DNA of 64,000 nt from Mucinivorans hirudinis (GCA_000723505.1 HG934468.1:714798-778797); one strand, 5' to 3'. Positions 28,691-37,400 are shown, counted from the stretch's first letter. Notes: generated by a model from the letters alone, not told the origin. A program made the numbers and translations.

Positions 28691-28970
28691 AACGATCTAC
28701 GTGGGACTACTTAAACGACACATAATCAAATCATCATCGCCCCCCGCAGATTAAAAAATCTGTAGTACCCACGAAGAAAGCTAAAAACAGATAAGGCTTA
28801 AAGAACAGAGGATTCCCATACATAGTGCGTTAAAGTTGGGGTAAGCCACTTTTTTATTCACAACCTTCCAAGTATTATATTCATCACAAAGATAATGACT
28901 TACAAAGATTATACCATCATTTTTGTCTACTAAGCCCGATATTGCATATTGGTCGGTAATCACAAAAAGA

Positions 28971-29019
28971 ACACCGGAACATTCCCCGTATAATAGCGGT
29001 TGATGTTCCGGTGTAGTTT
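28971..29019. terminator. Strong hairpin, terminator-like
   Basis: ACACCGGAACAT (28971-28982) pairs perfectly with ATGTTCCGGTGT (29003-29014), loop 20 bases, followed by AGTTTTTC on the plus strand and preceded by AAAAAG, so it could stop transcription in either direction. No gene upstream explains it; it may belong to a lost gene or be the end of the decayed element. Confidence 0.6.
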
Positions 29020-29264
29020 TTCAGGTGGGCTACATAATGGTCGAACTCTTCTGACAATGATATTTCCTCTAAAAAGAGCCTGAACAGGATTATTGTATTT
29101 GGATATTATTGCTCTATCTTTGCAGTGCAAAACACTGGTCTTCAGATACTTTTACGTGACCTCCTATGTAGGATTTGCTGTTTTCGCCAATAAATACTAT
29201 TTGACTAACAGCGTATTACGCTAAAAGCGTGGATTCCTCTTTTGCAGGAGCAGGGAGATTTTTT

Positions 29265-29296
29265 TTTGATAAATCACTTGTTTTATACTATATTTG
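29265..29296 (+). promoter_or_regulatory. Promoter of the five-gene redox operon
   Basis: TTTG at 29265-29268, a 20-base spacer, then TATATTTG at 29289-29296: both elements of the Bacteroidota housekeeping promoter. The expected transcript start is near 29302, about 38 bases before the first ATG. Confidence 0.75.
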
Positions 29297-29339
29297 TATC
29301 GAATTATACCCAAATAGTTAAAAATAATTGTTAGCACAA

Positions 29340-30545
29340 ATGAGACTATCAATATTCATTATGGCAGCTACTCTCTTTGGGGGAGTCGCAACCGCACAAA
29401 GCGTTGAATGGCGCGGCAATAGAACGGGAGTCTATAACAACGAAAAGGGGCTGCTCAAAAAATGGGAACAGGGGGGCGCAAAGCTACTCTGGCACTTCGA
29501 CGGATTGGACGAAGGACACAGCTCGGTTGCCATTGCCGGCGACAAAATCTATGTTACTGGAATGAGCGGCGATGAGGGTTTTATCTACGTTCTGGACAAA
29601 ACCGGAAAACTGCTTCATAAAAAAGGATATGGAAAAGAGTGGGCGGCGAGCTACAATGGCACACGTGGCACGGTTACCATTGACAATGGACGACTCCACG
29701 TTGTGAGCGGAATGGGCGAGGTCTATTGTTTTGATGCCAATACGTTAGAGGGAATTTGGCAAAAAAACCTCGTGAAAGATTTCGCTGCAGAAAACATAAC
29801 GTGGGGAATATGCGAATCACCGCTGGTGGTCAAGGATATGGTCATTGTAACGCCGGGCGGAAAGGATTGTAGCGTGGTGGCACTCAATAAGTTTTCGGGG
29901 GCTACCGTTTGGAAGGCGGCAAGTGTGGGTGATTTGTCGGCATACTGCTCGCCAATCTATGTGGAGGATGTCCAAGTGCCTCAAATCATCACAATGATGG
30001 GCAAACATATTGTTGGTGTGGATGTTAAAACAGGTGAACTACTTTGGAATTATGAGTGGATAAATAAATATGATGTACACGCCAATACACCTATCTATGA
30101 CAAGGGTATGTTGTTATGTACGAGCGGTTATGGCAAGGGGTCGGTGATGCTGAGGCTCACAAGCGGCGCACGGGGCGTTGAGAAGGTGTGGGAGCTGGCT
30201 GATATAGACAACCGCATTGGGGCGATGGTAAAAGTGGGCGACTATGTCTATGGTTCGGGCGATATGAATAAGTTTTGGTTCTGTGTCGATTGGAAGACTG
30301 GAACGATAAAATACAAGGAAAAGGCACTGCCAATCGGCGTAACCATCGCGGCTGACGGGATGCTCTACTGCTATTCCGACCGTGGAGATATGGCACTCGT
30401 GCCAATCAACCCCGAAAAGTTCGAGATTGTGAGCCGCTTCCCAATCGAAATGGGCACGGCGCAACATTGGGCACACCCTGTTATCAACGATGGAGTGATG
30501 TATGTGAGACACGGTAATACGCTGATGGCGTATGCGGTGAAGTAG
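29340..30545 (+). CDS. Exported PQQ-like beta-propeller protein
   Basis: About 401 residues from MRLSIFIMAATLFGGVATAQ, a clear type I signal peptide ending at TAQ; the TTG four codons upstream is less likely. The mature part has repeated blades such as DKIYVTGMSGDEGFIYVLDKTGK, GEVYCFDANTLEGIWQKNL and GVDVKTGELLWNYEW, the PQQ/BamB-like eight-bladed propeller pattern. Catalytic residues of quinoprotein dehydrogenases were not recognised. It is the first gene of an operon ending in iron-sulfur membrane proteins, so it may be a periplasmic scaffold or electron-transfer partner. A BamB role is unlikely given this context. Confidence 0.82.
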   Translation: MRLSIFIMAATLFGGVATAQSVEWRGNRTGVYNNEKGLLKKWEQGGAKLLWHFDGLDEGHSSVAIAGDKIYVTGMSGDEGFIYVLDKTGKLLHKKGYGKEWAASYNGTRGTVTIDNGRLHVVSGMGEVYCFDANTLEGIWQKNLVKDFAAENITWGICESPLVVKDMVIVTPGGKDCSVVALNKFSGATVWKAASVGDLSAYCSPIYVEDVQVPQIITMMGKHIVGVDVKTGELLWNYEWINKYDVHANTPIYDKGMLLCTSGYGKGSVMLRLTSGARGVEKVWELADIDNRIGAMVKVGDYVYGSGDMNKFWFCVDWKTGTIKYKEKALPIGVTIAADGMLYCYSDRGDMALVPINPEKFEIVSRFPIEMGTAQHWAHPVINDGVMYVRHGNTLMAYAVK

Positions 30546-30573
30546 ACTGGGGGGGGTATGATTATCAGAATAG

Positions 30574-31962
30574 GTGAAGAAAAGCACGATAATAACGATT
30601 ATTGTCGCACTCGTTTATATGGGGGCTATTGTCGCTTGGCACGTGTATGACCCTGCTCCCAAGGCTCTTGTGGTGCAAGAACCGGGTGCAGATAATCGCC
30701 CCGAGGGTTCTGAACGAGTGTCGGACGAAGTGCGTATTGGAGAGTTTTTTATGGAGTATGGGAAGAGCGAAAGTGCCTTGAATGGTAGTTGGGCGAAATT
30801 CCGAGGTGAGGATTTTTCGAATATTGTGGCTGAGAAAATAGAGGTGACGGCGGCGGACTATCCCGTGGAGTGGAGCTTCACAACAGGGGAGGGGCACGCA
30901 GCGGCGGCTATTCACCGCGGGCGGGTCTATGTGTTGGACTATGATGAGGCGCTGAGTTCGGATATGTTGAGATGTTTTGCGCTGGATGGGGGTAAAGAGC
31001 TGTGGCGCAGGTGGTATCGTGTTCCAATGAAGCGCAACCACGGATTTTCGCGCACCATTCCTGCCGTAGGGGATGATTACGTGGCTACTTTGGGACCGGA
31101 GGGGCACATAATGGTGTGCGACCCCGTGAGCGGCGATTTACTATGGACGCGCGATTTGAAGAAGGAGTACGCAACCGAAGTTCCGTTTTGGTACGCGGGG
31201 CAGTGTCCGTTGGTGGAAGATGGTATGTTGATAGTTGCCCCGGCAGGAGATTCGGTGTTGATGGCGGCTTACGATATACGCACGGGCGAGGTGAAGTGGG
31301 AGTGTGAGAATAGCGTTGGTTATAAGATGTCGCACTCGTCGGTTGCGCCGATGGTTGTGGATGGGCGCAGGACGCTGGTTTATATGGGTGTGGGCGGAGT
31401 TTGCGGAGTTTCGCCCGAGGGGAGGTTGTTGTGGAGTTGTGACAAGTGGCAGCCTTCGGTTATTGCACCTTCAGCTTTACGGTTGAATAACAATGAGATA
31501 TTGCTTGTGGCAGGGTATGGTGCGGGTGGTGCGCGATTGAGGGTCGAGGGTGGAAGGGCAACCATCGTGGAACAGTGGAAACCAAGCGAGGGTCTTGCAA
31601 GTGAGCAACAGACACCTATTCACTTAGGCAGTTTGGTTTTAAGCGTATTACCCAAGGATGGGGGCGCAAATCGTAGCAAATTAGTTGCTTACAATGTTGA
31701 GGATTTACGCAATGCTATTTGGAGTTCGGGGGCGGATGAACGATTTGGTCTGGGTCCATATATGGTTATCGGAGACAAACTTTTTGTGTTGCAAGATGAG
31801 GGAGAACTTTATGTTTATCAGATTGGAAACAAGGGTTTTAAGTTATTGAAAAAGCAGAGTGTTATTGAAAATGGGGCGGATGCTTGGGGTCCGCTGGCTT
31901 ATGCAGATGGGCGGTTGATATTGAGAGATGCGCATCAGATTATTTGCTTGAAGATTAATTGA
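30574..31962 (+). CDS. Membrane-anchored PQQ-like beta-propeller protein
   Basis: A 462-residue protein starting at GTG, 28 bases after the previous stop. The N-terminal hydrophobic stretch (STIITIIVALVYMGAIVAW) has no obvious cleavage site and probably anchors it in the inner membrane. The rest is propeller-like (GRVYVLDYDEALSSDMLRCF, DPVSGDLLWTRDLKKEY, YDIRTGEVKWECEN). It is related in fold to the preceding product, perhaps by an old duplication. The next gene starts 2 bases after its stop, so the two are co-translated. Confidence 0.8.
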   Translation: MKKSTIITIIVALVYMGAIVAWHVYDPAPKALVVQEPGADNRPEGSERVSDEVRIGEFFMEYGKSESALNGSWAKFRGEDFSNIVAEKIEVTAADYPVEWSFTTGEGHAAAAIHRGRVYVLDYDEALSSDMLRCFALDGGKELWRRWYRVPMKRNHGFSRTIPAVGDDYVATLGPEGHIMVCDPVSGDLLWTRDLKKEYATEVPFWYAGQCPLVEDGMLIVAPAGDSVLMAAYDIRTGEVKWECENSVGYKMSHSSVAPMVVDGRRTLVYMGVGGVCGVSPEGRLLWSCDKWQPSVIAPSALRLNNNEILLVAGYGAGGARLRVEGGRATIVEQWKPSEGLASEQQTPIHLGSLVLSVLPKDGGANRSKLVAYNVEDLRNAIWSSGADERFGLGPYMVIGDKLFVLQDEGELYVYQIGNKGFKLLKKQSVIENGADAWGPLAYADGRLILRDAHQIICLKIN

Positions 31963-31964
31963 TT

Positions 31965-32873
31965 ATGAAAAAGATTATTATAAATATTCTCGTATTGGCT
32001 GCTGTTGGGGCATTGGTATGGTATGGGGTTGCCTCGTTGAGTAAAACCGAGAATGTGGTTGCGGAGAAGGATGATGAGGATTTCACGCCTGCATATCAAA
32101 TGGTTAGAGAGTTTTCCGTGCCCTCTTTAGTAAAATTTGACATATCACAATCGGGTGATTTATACGCTCTTACCAAAGACAGCCTGCTATTTGATAACGG
32201 CAGTTTCGCAATGGAAGCAGAGGCAAGGGATGTTAGAATCTTCGAAGATAAGATTTTGGTGCTCTACCCTACTCTATTAAAAATATACGACCTGAAAGGT
32301 CAGTTAATAAATGAGATAGATGCGTGCAGCGACAATTCTGAGTATGTTGCGGCAACGGTGTTAGGAGATAAAATTTTTGTTACGGATGCCGCAAACAAAA
32401 ATATTGCGGTTTACGACACAATCGGCACGTTCAAAAAATTTGTGACCAGCCCCGATGGTTTCGTAATTCCAAGTTATTCATTTGATATTAACAGCCTTAA
32501 CGACACTATTTACGTTTCAAACTCAGGTAGGCATCAAGTCGAAAAGTACAATTCGGAGGGTGAATATGTTGGTAAAATCGGCTCTTCGGAAGATTTTGCG
32601 GGCTGCTGCAACCCCTCTTATATAGCATTCGATTGCCACGGGACACTCATAACATCTGAAAAAGGGATGGCGACAATTAAATTTTGGAACTCTTTGGAAA
32701 AACCTGTAACAGTATTAAAATCAAGAGGAAACAAAGCGTTACAAATAAGAGTTTACAAAGATCTTTTATACACGGCAGAGGGGGAAGCGGTGAAAATTTA
32801 CAAAGTGAGAGAGCCGCAAGATTGTACGGGCTGCCCTGCCGCAGGTGGAAAGTGCCCGCTAAAAACCTTATGA
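31965..32873 (+). CDS. NHL/6-bladed-propeller-like protein with Cys-rich tail
   Basis: About 302 residues from MKKIIINILVLAAVGALVWY (signal anchor). The body has NHL-like blades (SFDINSLNDTIYVSNSGRHQ, VEKYNSEGEYVGKIGSSEDF). The C-terminus is unusual: EPQDCTGCPAAGGKCPLKTL, three cysteines in 11 residues, which could bind a metal or cluster or form a disulfide. Its stop overlaps the ferredoxin start by 4 bp, implying coupled translation with the electron-transfer subunits. Confidence 0.75.
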   Translation: MKKIIINILVLAAVGALVWYGVASLSKTENVVAEKDDEDFTPAYQMVREFSVPSLVKFDISQSGDLYALTKDSLLFDNGSFAMEAEARDVRIFEDKILVLYPTLLKIYDLKGQLINEIDACSDNSEYVAATVLGDKIFVTDAANKNIAVYDTIGTFKKFVTSPDGFVIPSYSFDINSLNDTIYVSNSGRHQVEKYNSEGEYVGKIGSSEDFAGCCNPSYIAFDCHGTLITSEKGMATIKFWNSLEKPVTVLKSRGNKALQIRVYKDLLYTAEGEAVKIYKVREPQDCTGCPAAGGKCPLKTL

Positions 32874-33424
32874 GCAAAAAGATAGATAGAGCACAATTTT
32901 TCAAGCGGTGCGGCTCAGTTGTGGCAGCGGGGTCGCTTGTTGCTGTGACCGGTATGGTGGCACGGAGGTGGCTTATGGGTTCGGGTGAGGGTGAGTTGGT
33001 ATGGCAAATAGACCCCACAAAATGCACATACTGTGGGCGTTGCGAAACAAGCTGCGTATTGCGCACTTCGGCAGTCAAATGCTTTCACGCCAATAAAGTT
33101 TGTGGTTACTGCGATTTGTGCGGGGGGTATTATCGCCAAAATGTGAAGACGCTGAACACTGCTGCTGAGAATCTTATGTGCCCTACCGGAGCTATTGCGA
33201 GACGATTTGTGGAAGAACCATATTTTGAGTACACCATCAACGAGGAGTTGTGCAACGGCTGTGGTAAGTGCTGCAAGGGATGCAACTCATTCGGCAATGG
33301 TTCGCTATATCTACAAGTAAATCAGGAGCTTTGCAAAAAGTGTAACGATTGTGAAATTGCCCGCGTCTGCCCCTCGGATGCCATTACGAGAGTGCCACAA
33401 AGTAAAGCCTATCTGCTGAAATGA
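32870..33424 (+). CDS. Multi-cluster 4Fe-4S ferredoxin protein (NapG/NosG-like)
   Basis: A 184-residue protein; the ATG at 32870 overlaps the previous stop and gives a proper N-terminus, so longer versions from 32684 are rejected. The N-terminal DRAQFFKRCGSVVAAGSLVA resembles a Tat-type signal, but the twin arginine is only R-A. Cysteine groups: CTYCGRCETSC, CGYCDLC, CNGCGKCCKGC and CKKCNDCEIARVC, enough for up to four 4Fe-4S clusters. This fits NapG/NosG-type periplasmic ferredoxins that work with a NapH-like membrane protein, which is exactly the next gene (4-bp overlap). Confidence 0.85.
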   Translation: MSKKIDRAQFFKRCGSVVAAGSLVAVTGMVARRWLMGSGEGELVWQIDPTKCTYCGRCETSCVLRTSAVKCFHANKVCGYCDLCGGYYRQNVKTLNTAAENLMCPTGAIARRFVEEPYFEYTINEELCNGCGKCCKGCNSFGNGSLYLQVNQELCKKCNDCEIARVCPSDAITRVPQSKAYLLK

Positions 33425-34659
33425 GAAATTTTATCGCCATTATATCACTGACTATAAGCACTGTTTTCGCTCAAAATCGTTTTCCGAAGCCAGATTTCGA
33501 GTCGGGTTATCAATACCCTACCGAAAATTATGCAGCCCCAGCCGAAGACATTCATTCGTGGGTAAATCTAGCTATTATGGTATTGCTAATGAGCGTTGTG
33601 ACGTGGGCGGTACACAAAAAACGGGTGCGAACACCAGTAATTGCCGTTTCTCTGGTGTCGGTTCTTTGGTTTGGCTTTATTGGCGGCGGATGCATCTGCT
33701 CGGTGGGGGCGGTGCAAAATGTGGCTTTGGCTCTGACAGATAGTGGCTACACAATACCACTCGTAGTATTTCTCTTTTTCTTGCTACCTATAATTTTCAC
33801 ACTGATTTTTGGCAGAGTATTTTGTAGCGGAGTATGCCCGCTCGGAGCATTACAGGAGTTGGTCAATGTAAAGAATTATCGACTTTCAAGAGCCATTACA
33901 ACACTTCTTGGAATAATTCCGTGGTTCTATCTTGCTTTTGCCGTGCTCTTTGCAATTACCGAGAGTGGATTTCTGATTTGCCGTTTCGACCCCTTTGCCG
34001 GCATCTTCCGCCTCGGCGGCGATGTGGTACTCATAACGATAGGTGTAATATTGCTGCTGATTTCTATATTCGTGGGGCGACCTTTCTGTCGCTTTCTCTG
34101 CCCATACGGCGCACTGCTAAGCCTCTTTTCGCGTGTCTCGTTCTTTCAAATTAAAATCACGGGTAAGGAGTGTATCAACTGCGACTTGTGCCGCAATGCC
34201 TGCCCCGTGGATGCGATTTTGCCGCCAAACGAAAACTGCGTGAAGGAGAGTCGGATGGCAGGCATACGTCGCATAATACTATATTCCACCATTTTACCGG
34301 CAATGATTGCCGGAGGAGCCCTTGCAATGCACTCCATTGCCGGCTCTCTTGCTAAGAGCAATAAAACAGTGGCAATGAACAAAATAATTGCTGCCGGAGA
34401 CACAGAATCGGTAGACGCTGTGGCTTTTTATGGGCGCACAGGAGAGGCTCGACAACTACAAGAAGCTGCAGATGAGAAGATTGCGCAATTTCGCTTCTAC
34501 TCCCTCTTTGCGGGCGGATTCCTCGGTTTTGTCGTGGCACTGACGCTAATATCACTATCACTAAAACGTTCACGCACTCATTATCAGATAAATCACGCGG
34601 ATTGCGTAGCTTGCGGACGCTGCTTTGGCTACTGTCCCCAGAACAAAAAAAGGGGCTGA
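33421..34659 (+). CDS. NapH/NosR-like membrane polyferredoxin
   Basis: A 412-residue membrane protein: a signal peptide-like N-terminus (MRNFIAIISLTISTVFAQ), about 6-7 membrane segments, two C-x3-CP motifs (FCSGVCPLGAL, FCRFLCPYGAL) and two 4Fe-4S motifs (CINCDLCRNACP in the middle and CVACGRCFGYCP at the C-terminus). NapH and the C-terminal part of NosR share this layout; they move electrons from quinol across the inner membrane to periplasmic reductases. The extra GGGCICSVGAVQN resembles a further redox-like motif. No terminal reductase gene is adjacent. The tyrS terminator overlaps its 3' end. Confidence 0.86.
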   Translation: MRNFIAIISLTISTVFAQNRFPKPDFESGYQYPTENYAAPAEDIHSWVNLAIMVLLMSVVTWAVHKKRVRTPVIAVSLVSVLWFGFIGGGCICSVGAVQNVALALTDSGYTIPLVVFLFFLLPIIFTLIFGRVFCSGVCPLGALQELVNVKNYRLSRAITTLLGIIPWFYLAFAVLFAITESGFLICRFDPFAGIFRLGGDVVLITIGVILLLISIFVGRPFCRFLCPYGALLSLFSRVSFFQIKITGKECINCDLCRNACPVDAILPPNENCVKESRMAGIRRIILYSTILPAMIAGGALAMHSIAGSLAKSNKTVAMNKIIAAGDTESVDAVAFYGRTGEARQLQEAADEKIAQFRFYSLFAGGFLGFVVALTLISLSLKRSRTHYQINHADCVACGRCFGYCPQNKKRG

Positions 34660-34676
34660 AGATTCAACTCAGCCCC
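34652..34676 (-). terminator. Terminator of tyrS
   Basis: GGGGCTGA and TCAGCCCC form a perfect 8-bp stem, followed on the minus strand by seven T. It lies just beyond the tyrS stop and overlaps the last codons of the convergent polyferredoxin gene, so it serves mainly the minus-strand gene. Confidence 0.85.
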
Positions 34677-34683
34677 CATAAGC

Positions 34684-35973
34684 CTATCTGCAAACAATCA
34701 AATAGTTATTCTTCTTACCCTTCTGCACCAGCAGGAATTTGCCGGAAATAAACCTGCTACTATCAACAACCATCTCTGCATCAGCCACTTTATCTCCGCA
34801 CAGAGAGACACCACCGCCTTGCACCAAACGGCGAAGCTCGCTCTTACTTGCAAAAATTGCTGCCCTTTCCGTAACCAAGGTCGAGAATGGAATTCCATCT
34901 GCCAACTCCGGTGCAGAGATTTCAAACTGCGGCACACCTTCAAATACTTGAAGAAGTGTCTTTTCGTCCACCTTTGCTAACAGCTCCACCGCATTGCCGC
35001 CAAATAGGATGCCACTTGCGGCAACAGCCGTTTCGTAATCCTCACGTGAATGTATCATCACGGTAACCTCCTCAGCCAAACGTTTCTGCAAAAGACGTTG
35101 ATGAGGCGCTTGGCTATGAGCAGCAATCAACTCGACGATGGTCTGCTCATCAAGTAGCGTAAATATCTTGATGTACTTCTCGGCATCCTCGTCCGAGACA
35201 TTCAGCCAAAATTGGTAGAATTTGTATGGCGAAGTATACTCCGCCGACAACCATATATTTCCGCTCTCAGTCTTGCCGAACTTCGTACCGTCCGCCTTCT
35301 TGATAAGAGGGCAAGTCAGCGCGAAGGCTTCACCGGCAAGCGAGCGGCGAATCATCTCCGTCCCCGTAGTGATGTTGCCCCACTGGTCTGAACCACCCAT
35401 CTGCAATTTGCAATTCTTCTCCTTGTATAAGTGCAGAAAGTCGTATCCCTGAATAAGTTGATATGTGAACTCGGTGAAAGACATACCCTCGCCTTCGCCC
35501 GCAAGACGTTTTTTCACAGAGTCCTTAGCCATCATATAGTTCACCGTAATCATTTTGCCGATACTGCGGCAAAATTCAAGGAAGTTCCACTGGCTCATCC
35601 AATCGTAGTTATTGACCATCTCGGCAGCGTTGGCAGAGGTGGAGTCAAAGTCGATAATCTTGCCCAACTGCCTCTTGATTGCCTCTTGATTGTGGCGTAA
35701 AGTGGGCTCATCCAGTAGATTGCGCTCTGCAGACTTACCGCTGGGGTCACCAATCATACCCGTAGCTCCGCCTATAAGGAAGATAGGCTTGTGCCCGCAA
35801 CGCTGAAAATGGATGAGAATCATCACACCAACCAAGTGCCCGATGTGGAGCGAATCCGCCGTAGGGTCTATACCCAAGTAGGCTGTGGTCATCTCCTTTG
35901 CAAGCTGCTCTTCTGTGCCCGGCATAATGTCTTGAATCATTCCGCGCCAACGTAATTCATTGATAAAATTCAT
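34684..35973 (-). CDS. tyrS: Tyrosyl-tRNA synthetase
   Basis: A 429-residue class I aminoacyl-tRNA synthetase. Seen: the HIGH motif in [12 protein letters not shown], the tyrosine-binding stretch [13 protein letters not shown] with [14 protein letters not shown], and the KMSKS-equivalent [11 protein letters not shown]-terminal S4-like RNA-binding domain ends the protein ([20 protein letters not shown]). It charges tRNA-Tyr with tyrosine. The gene is single: a terminator lies downstream, and a -7 match on the minus strand (TATTTTTG, at 36025-36032) lies ~50 bases upstream without a clear -33. Confidence 0.98.
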   Translation of the reverse strand: MNFINELRWRGMIQDIMPGTEEQLAKEMTTAYLGIDPTADSLHIGHLVGVMILIHFQRCGHKPIFLIGGATGMIGDPSGKSAERNLLDEPTLRHNQEAIKRQLGKIIDFDSTSANAAEMVNNYDWMSQWNFLEFCRSIGKMITVNYMMAKDSVKKRLAGEGEGMSFTEFTYQLIQGYDFLHLYKEKNCKLQMGGSDQWGNITTGTEMIRRSLAGEAFALTCPLIKKADGTKFGKTESGNIWLSAEYTSPYKFYQFWLNVSDEDAEKYIKIFTLLDEQTIVELIAAHSQAPHQRLLQKRLAEEVTVMIHSREDYETAVAASGILFGGNAVELLAKVDEKTLLQVFEGVPQFEISAPELADGIPFSTLVTERAAIFASKSELRRLVQGGGVSLCGDKVADAEMVVDSSRFISGKFLLVQKGKKNNYLIVCR

Positions 35974-36036
35974 ATTATATAGTAATTATTTTTTTAGTGA
36001 CTATTTCTCTCTTATTCACACTCCCAAAAATAGAAG

Positions 36037-36056
36037 GGGGGCTTCTAAAATTAACC
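36037..36056 (+). repeat. Copy of a short intergenic repeat (GGGGCTTCTAAAA-TTAACCG)
   Basis: The word shared with 59401-59420 differs by one A. At 59404-59447 it forms one arm of a perfect 13-bp hairpin; here the second arm is degenerate. The surrounding 35974-36264 stretch contains no gene. Confidence 0.5.
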
Positions 36057-36264
36057 GTTCATTATTTTGGAATTTTCAGCAAACGGATTTTAATTATCGG
36101 GAAAATAGCGGAATATGCGACTGACAAACAATATCAAAAGATGTTGACAAAAGCCAAAAGAACCACGAAATATTCCGACGAACAACCCCAAGATAATGAT
36201 TTACTATTTTTCAGACGCCCCCTGAACTCTTTTCACAAAATTTAGCGCAAATTTAGCAAACTTT

Positions 36265-36295
36265 TTTGTTGGTTTCAAAAAATGTTCTAATTTTG
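36265..36295 (+). promoter_or_regulatory. Promoter of the ferredoxin gene
   Basis: TTTG (36265-36268), 19-base spacer, TAATTTTG (36288-36295): an exact consensus Bacteroidota promoter. The ferredoxin ATG follows 29 bases later. Confidence 0.85.
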
Positions 36296-36324
36296 TCATT
36301 GCAAATCAAAAAAGAAAATTGGCT

Positions 36325-36495
36325 ATGGCTTACAAAATTTCAGCAGACCTGTGCACAGCGTGCGGTACTTGTATTGACGAATGTCCTGTTGAGGCAATCT
36401 CTCCGGGCGATGTATACACTATCGACCCATCAATCTGTTCCGACTGCGGTACCTGTGCGGACGTTTGCCCTGTTGAGGCAATTCAACCGGCATAG
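36325..36495 (+). CDS. 2[4Fe-4S] bacterial ferredoxin
   Basis: A 56-residue protein, too short for many gene finders, starting MAYKISADLCTACGTCIDEC. It has two classic cluster motifs, CTACGTCIDECP and CSDCGTCADVCP, giving two low-potential 4Fe-4S clusters typical of clostridial-type ferredoxins. In anaerobic Bacteroidales it serves pyruvate:ferredoxin oxidoreductase, Rnf and hydrogenases as soluble electron carrier. A consensus promoter precedes it and a very strong hairpin follows, so it is a highly expressed single-gene transcript. Confidence 0.95.
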   Translation: MAYKISADLCTACGTCIDECPVEAISPGDVYTIDPSICSDCGTCADVCPVEAIQPA

Positions 36496-36517
36496 TCTGC
36501 GAATGAAAATGCGGACG

Positions 36518-36554
36518 CAGGCGGGCTTAATTATTGGATAATTAAGCCCGCCTG
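36518..36554 (+). terminator. Terminator of the ferredoxin gene
   Basis: A 17-bp perfect stem (36518-36534 with 36538-36554, loop TGG), GC-rich at the base, followed by a T-rich stretch (ACTTTATTATT). It lies 22 bases after the ferredoxin stop. Confidence 0.85.
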
Positions 36555-36561
36555 ACTTTAT

Positions 36562-36621
36562 TATTAACTCGGCTTTATACAATTTGGATAATTTTGACAG
36601 ATATTTTATGCCGAGTTAATA
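36562..36621. repeat. Inverted repeat TATTAACTCGGC ... GCCGAGTTAATA
   Basis: Twelve-base perfect arms at 36562-36573 and 36610-36621 around 36 bases. The same word TATTAACTCGGC recurs at 43548-43559, and its core TAACTCGGC at 60227-60235, in other intergenic regions. Confidence 0.6.
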
Positions 36622-36714
36622 TTATGAATATCACTATCTCTGAAACTCCACAGATTCGGATGGCTAGACGTGTCGAGCCTCAAAAGTATATTTACGGATT
36701 CGGTAGTAAAAAAT

Positions 36715-36745
36715 TTTGCAAATTGAATAAATATGTGCATCTTTG
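36715..36745 (+). promoter_or_regulatory. Promoter of the Skp/OmpH-like lipoprotein gene
   Basis: TTTG (36715-36718), 19-base spacer, CATCTTTG (36738-36745), one base off the TAnnTTTG consensus. The implied start near 36751 favours the ATG at 36770 over that at 36758. Confidence 0.65.
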
Positions 36746-36769
36746 TGTGTTAAAAAAATGAATCAAATT

Positions 36770-37372
36770 ATGAAAATTATCAAACTTTCTGCCGCACTCA
36801 TCTTTGCAGCAGTTATGGTATCTTGCAATGTTGCAGGTAATTCCTCGACCACAACCGAATCTGGTGAGGCAGAAAAAGTATCGCCTAGCGACTACTCAGG
36901 CATTGCTTATATCCGTATGGACACACTGATTCACAGCTATGGTATGTTTATCGACCTGAGTGATGAGTTTAACAAGAAGGGTAAATCTGTGGAAGCAGAT
37001 TTGACGCAACGTAGCCGCTCATTCGAGAAAGAAGCCATCGACTTTCAGGATAAGGTTCAGAAAAACCTTGTAACTCGTTACCAAGCTCAGACTATGGAGG
37101 AGGGTCTGCAAAAGAAACAGCAGGATCTGGTAGCCTTCCGCGACAATGCACTCGCATCGCTACAACAGGAAGAGGCTGTGATGATGAATAAGATTTCGAC
37201 GGTTGTAATGGATTTCTTGAAAACATATAATGCCGAAAAAAAATACAGCGTGATTTTCCAATCGACTGCCAACAACCCTATTTTGATTGCCGACCCCGCA
37301 CTTGATATTACAGAGGATGTACTCAAAAAGCTCAATGAGCAATATCTGGCAGGCAAGGATGTGAAGAAATAG
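36770..37372 (+). CDS. OmpH/Skp-like chaperone predicted as lipoprotein
   Basis: About 200 residues from MKIIKLSAALIFAAVMVSCN; the stretch ends in a lipobox (VMVSC), so it is predicted to be lipid-anchored, whereas classical Skp is soluble in the periplasm. The mature part is Skp-like: IAYIRMDTLIHSY, a long charged helix pair (roughly 75-140) rich in K, E, Q, and a closing YSVIFQSTANNPILIADPAL strand typical of OmpH proteins. It probably binds unfolded outer-membrane proteins. ATG codons at 36758 and a TTG at 36743 are alternatives. A terminator follows directly. Confidence 0.88.
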   Translation: MKIIKLSAALIFAAVMVSCNVAGNSSTTTESGEAEKVSPSDYSGIAYIRMDTLIHSYGMFIDLSDEFNKKGKSVEADLTQRSRSFEKEAIDFQDKVQKNLVTRYQAQTMEEGLQKKQQDLVAFRDNALASLQQEEAVMMNKISTVVMDFLKTYNAEKKYSVIFQSTANNPILIADPALDITEDVLKKLNEQYLAGKDVKK

Positions 37373-37376
37373 AAAA

Positions 37377-37400
37377 AAAGTCGGCACTAACGCCGACTTT
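37377..37400 (+). terminator. Terminator of the OmpH-like gene
   Basis: AAAGTCGGC and GCCGACTTT form a 9-bp stem with a 6-base loop and continue into a T run. It lies 4 bases after the stop codon. Confidence 0.88.

Noticed and set aside
28781-28963. 60-codon minus-strand frame starting at GTG in the gene-free region
   Set aside because: No recognisable domain, no promoter, and the surrounding DNA is decayed; at most a gene remnant.
30565-31107. 180-codon minus-strand frame inside the second propeller gene
   Set aside because: Antisense shadow of a well-supported gene with signal anchor and propeller repeats; Pro/His/Arg-rich composition typical of a shadow.
32684-32869. Longer N-terminus for the multi-cluster ferredoxin
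   Set aside because: It would overlap the propeller gene by 190 bases; the ATG at 32870 gives a clean signal-like start and the usual 4-bp overlap.
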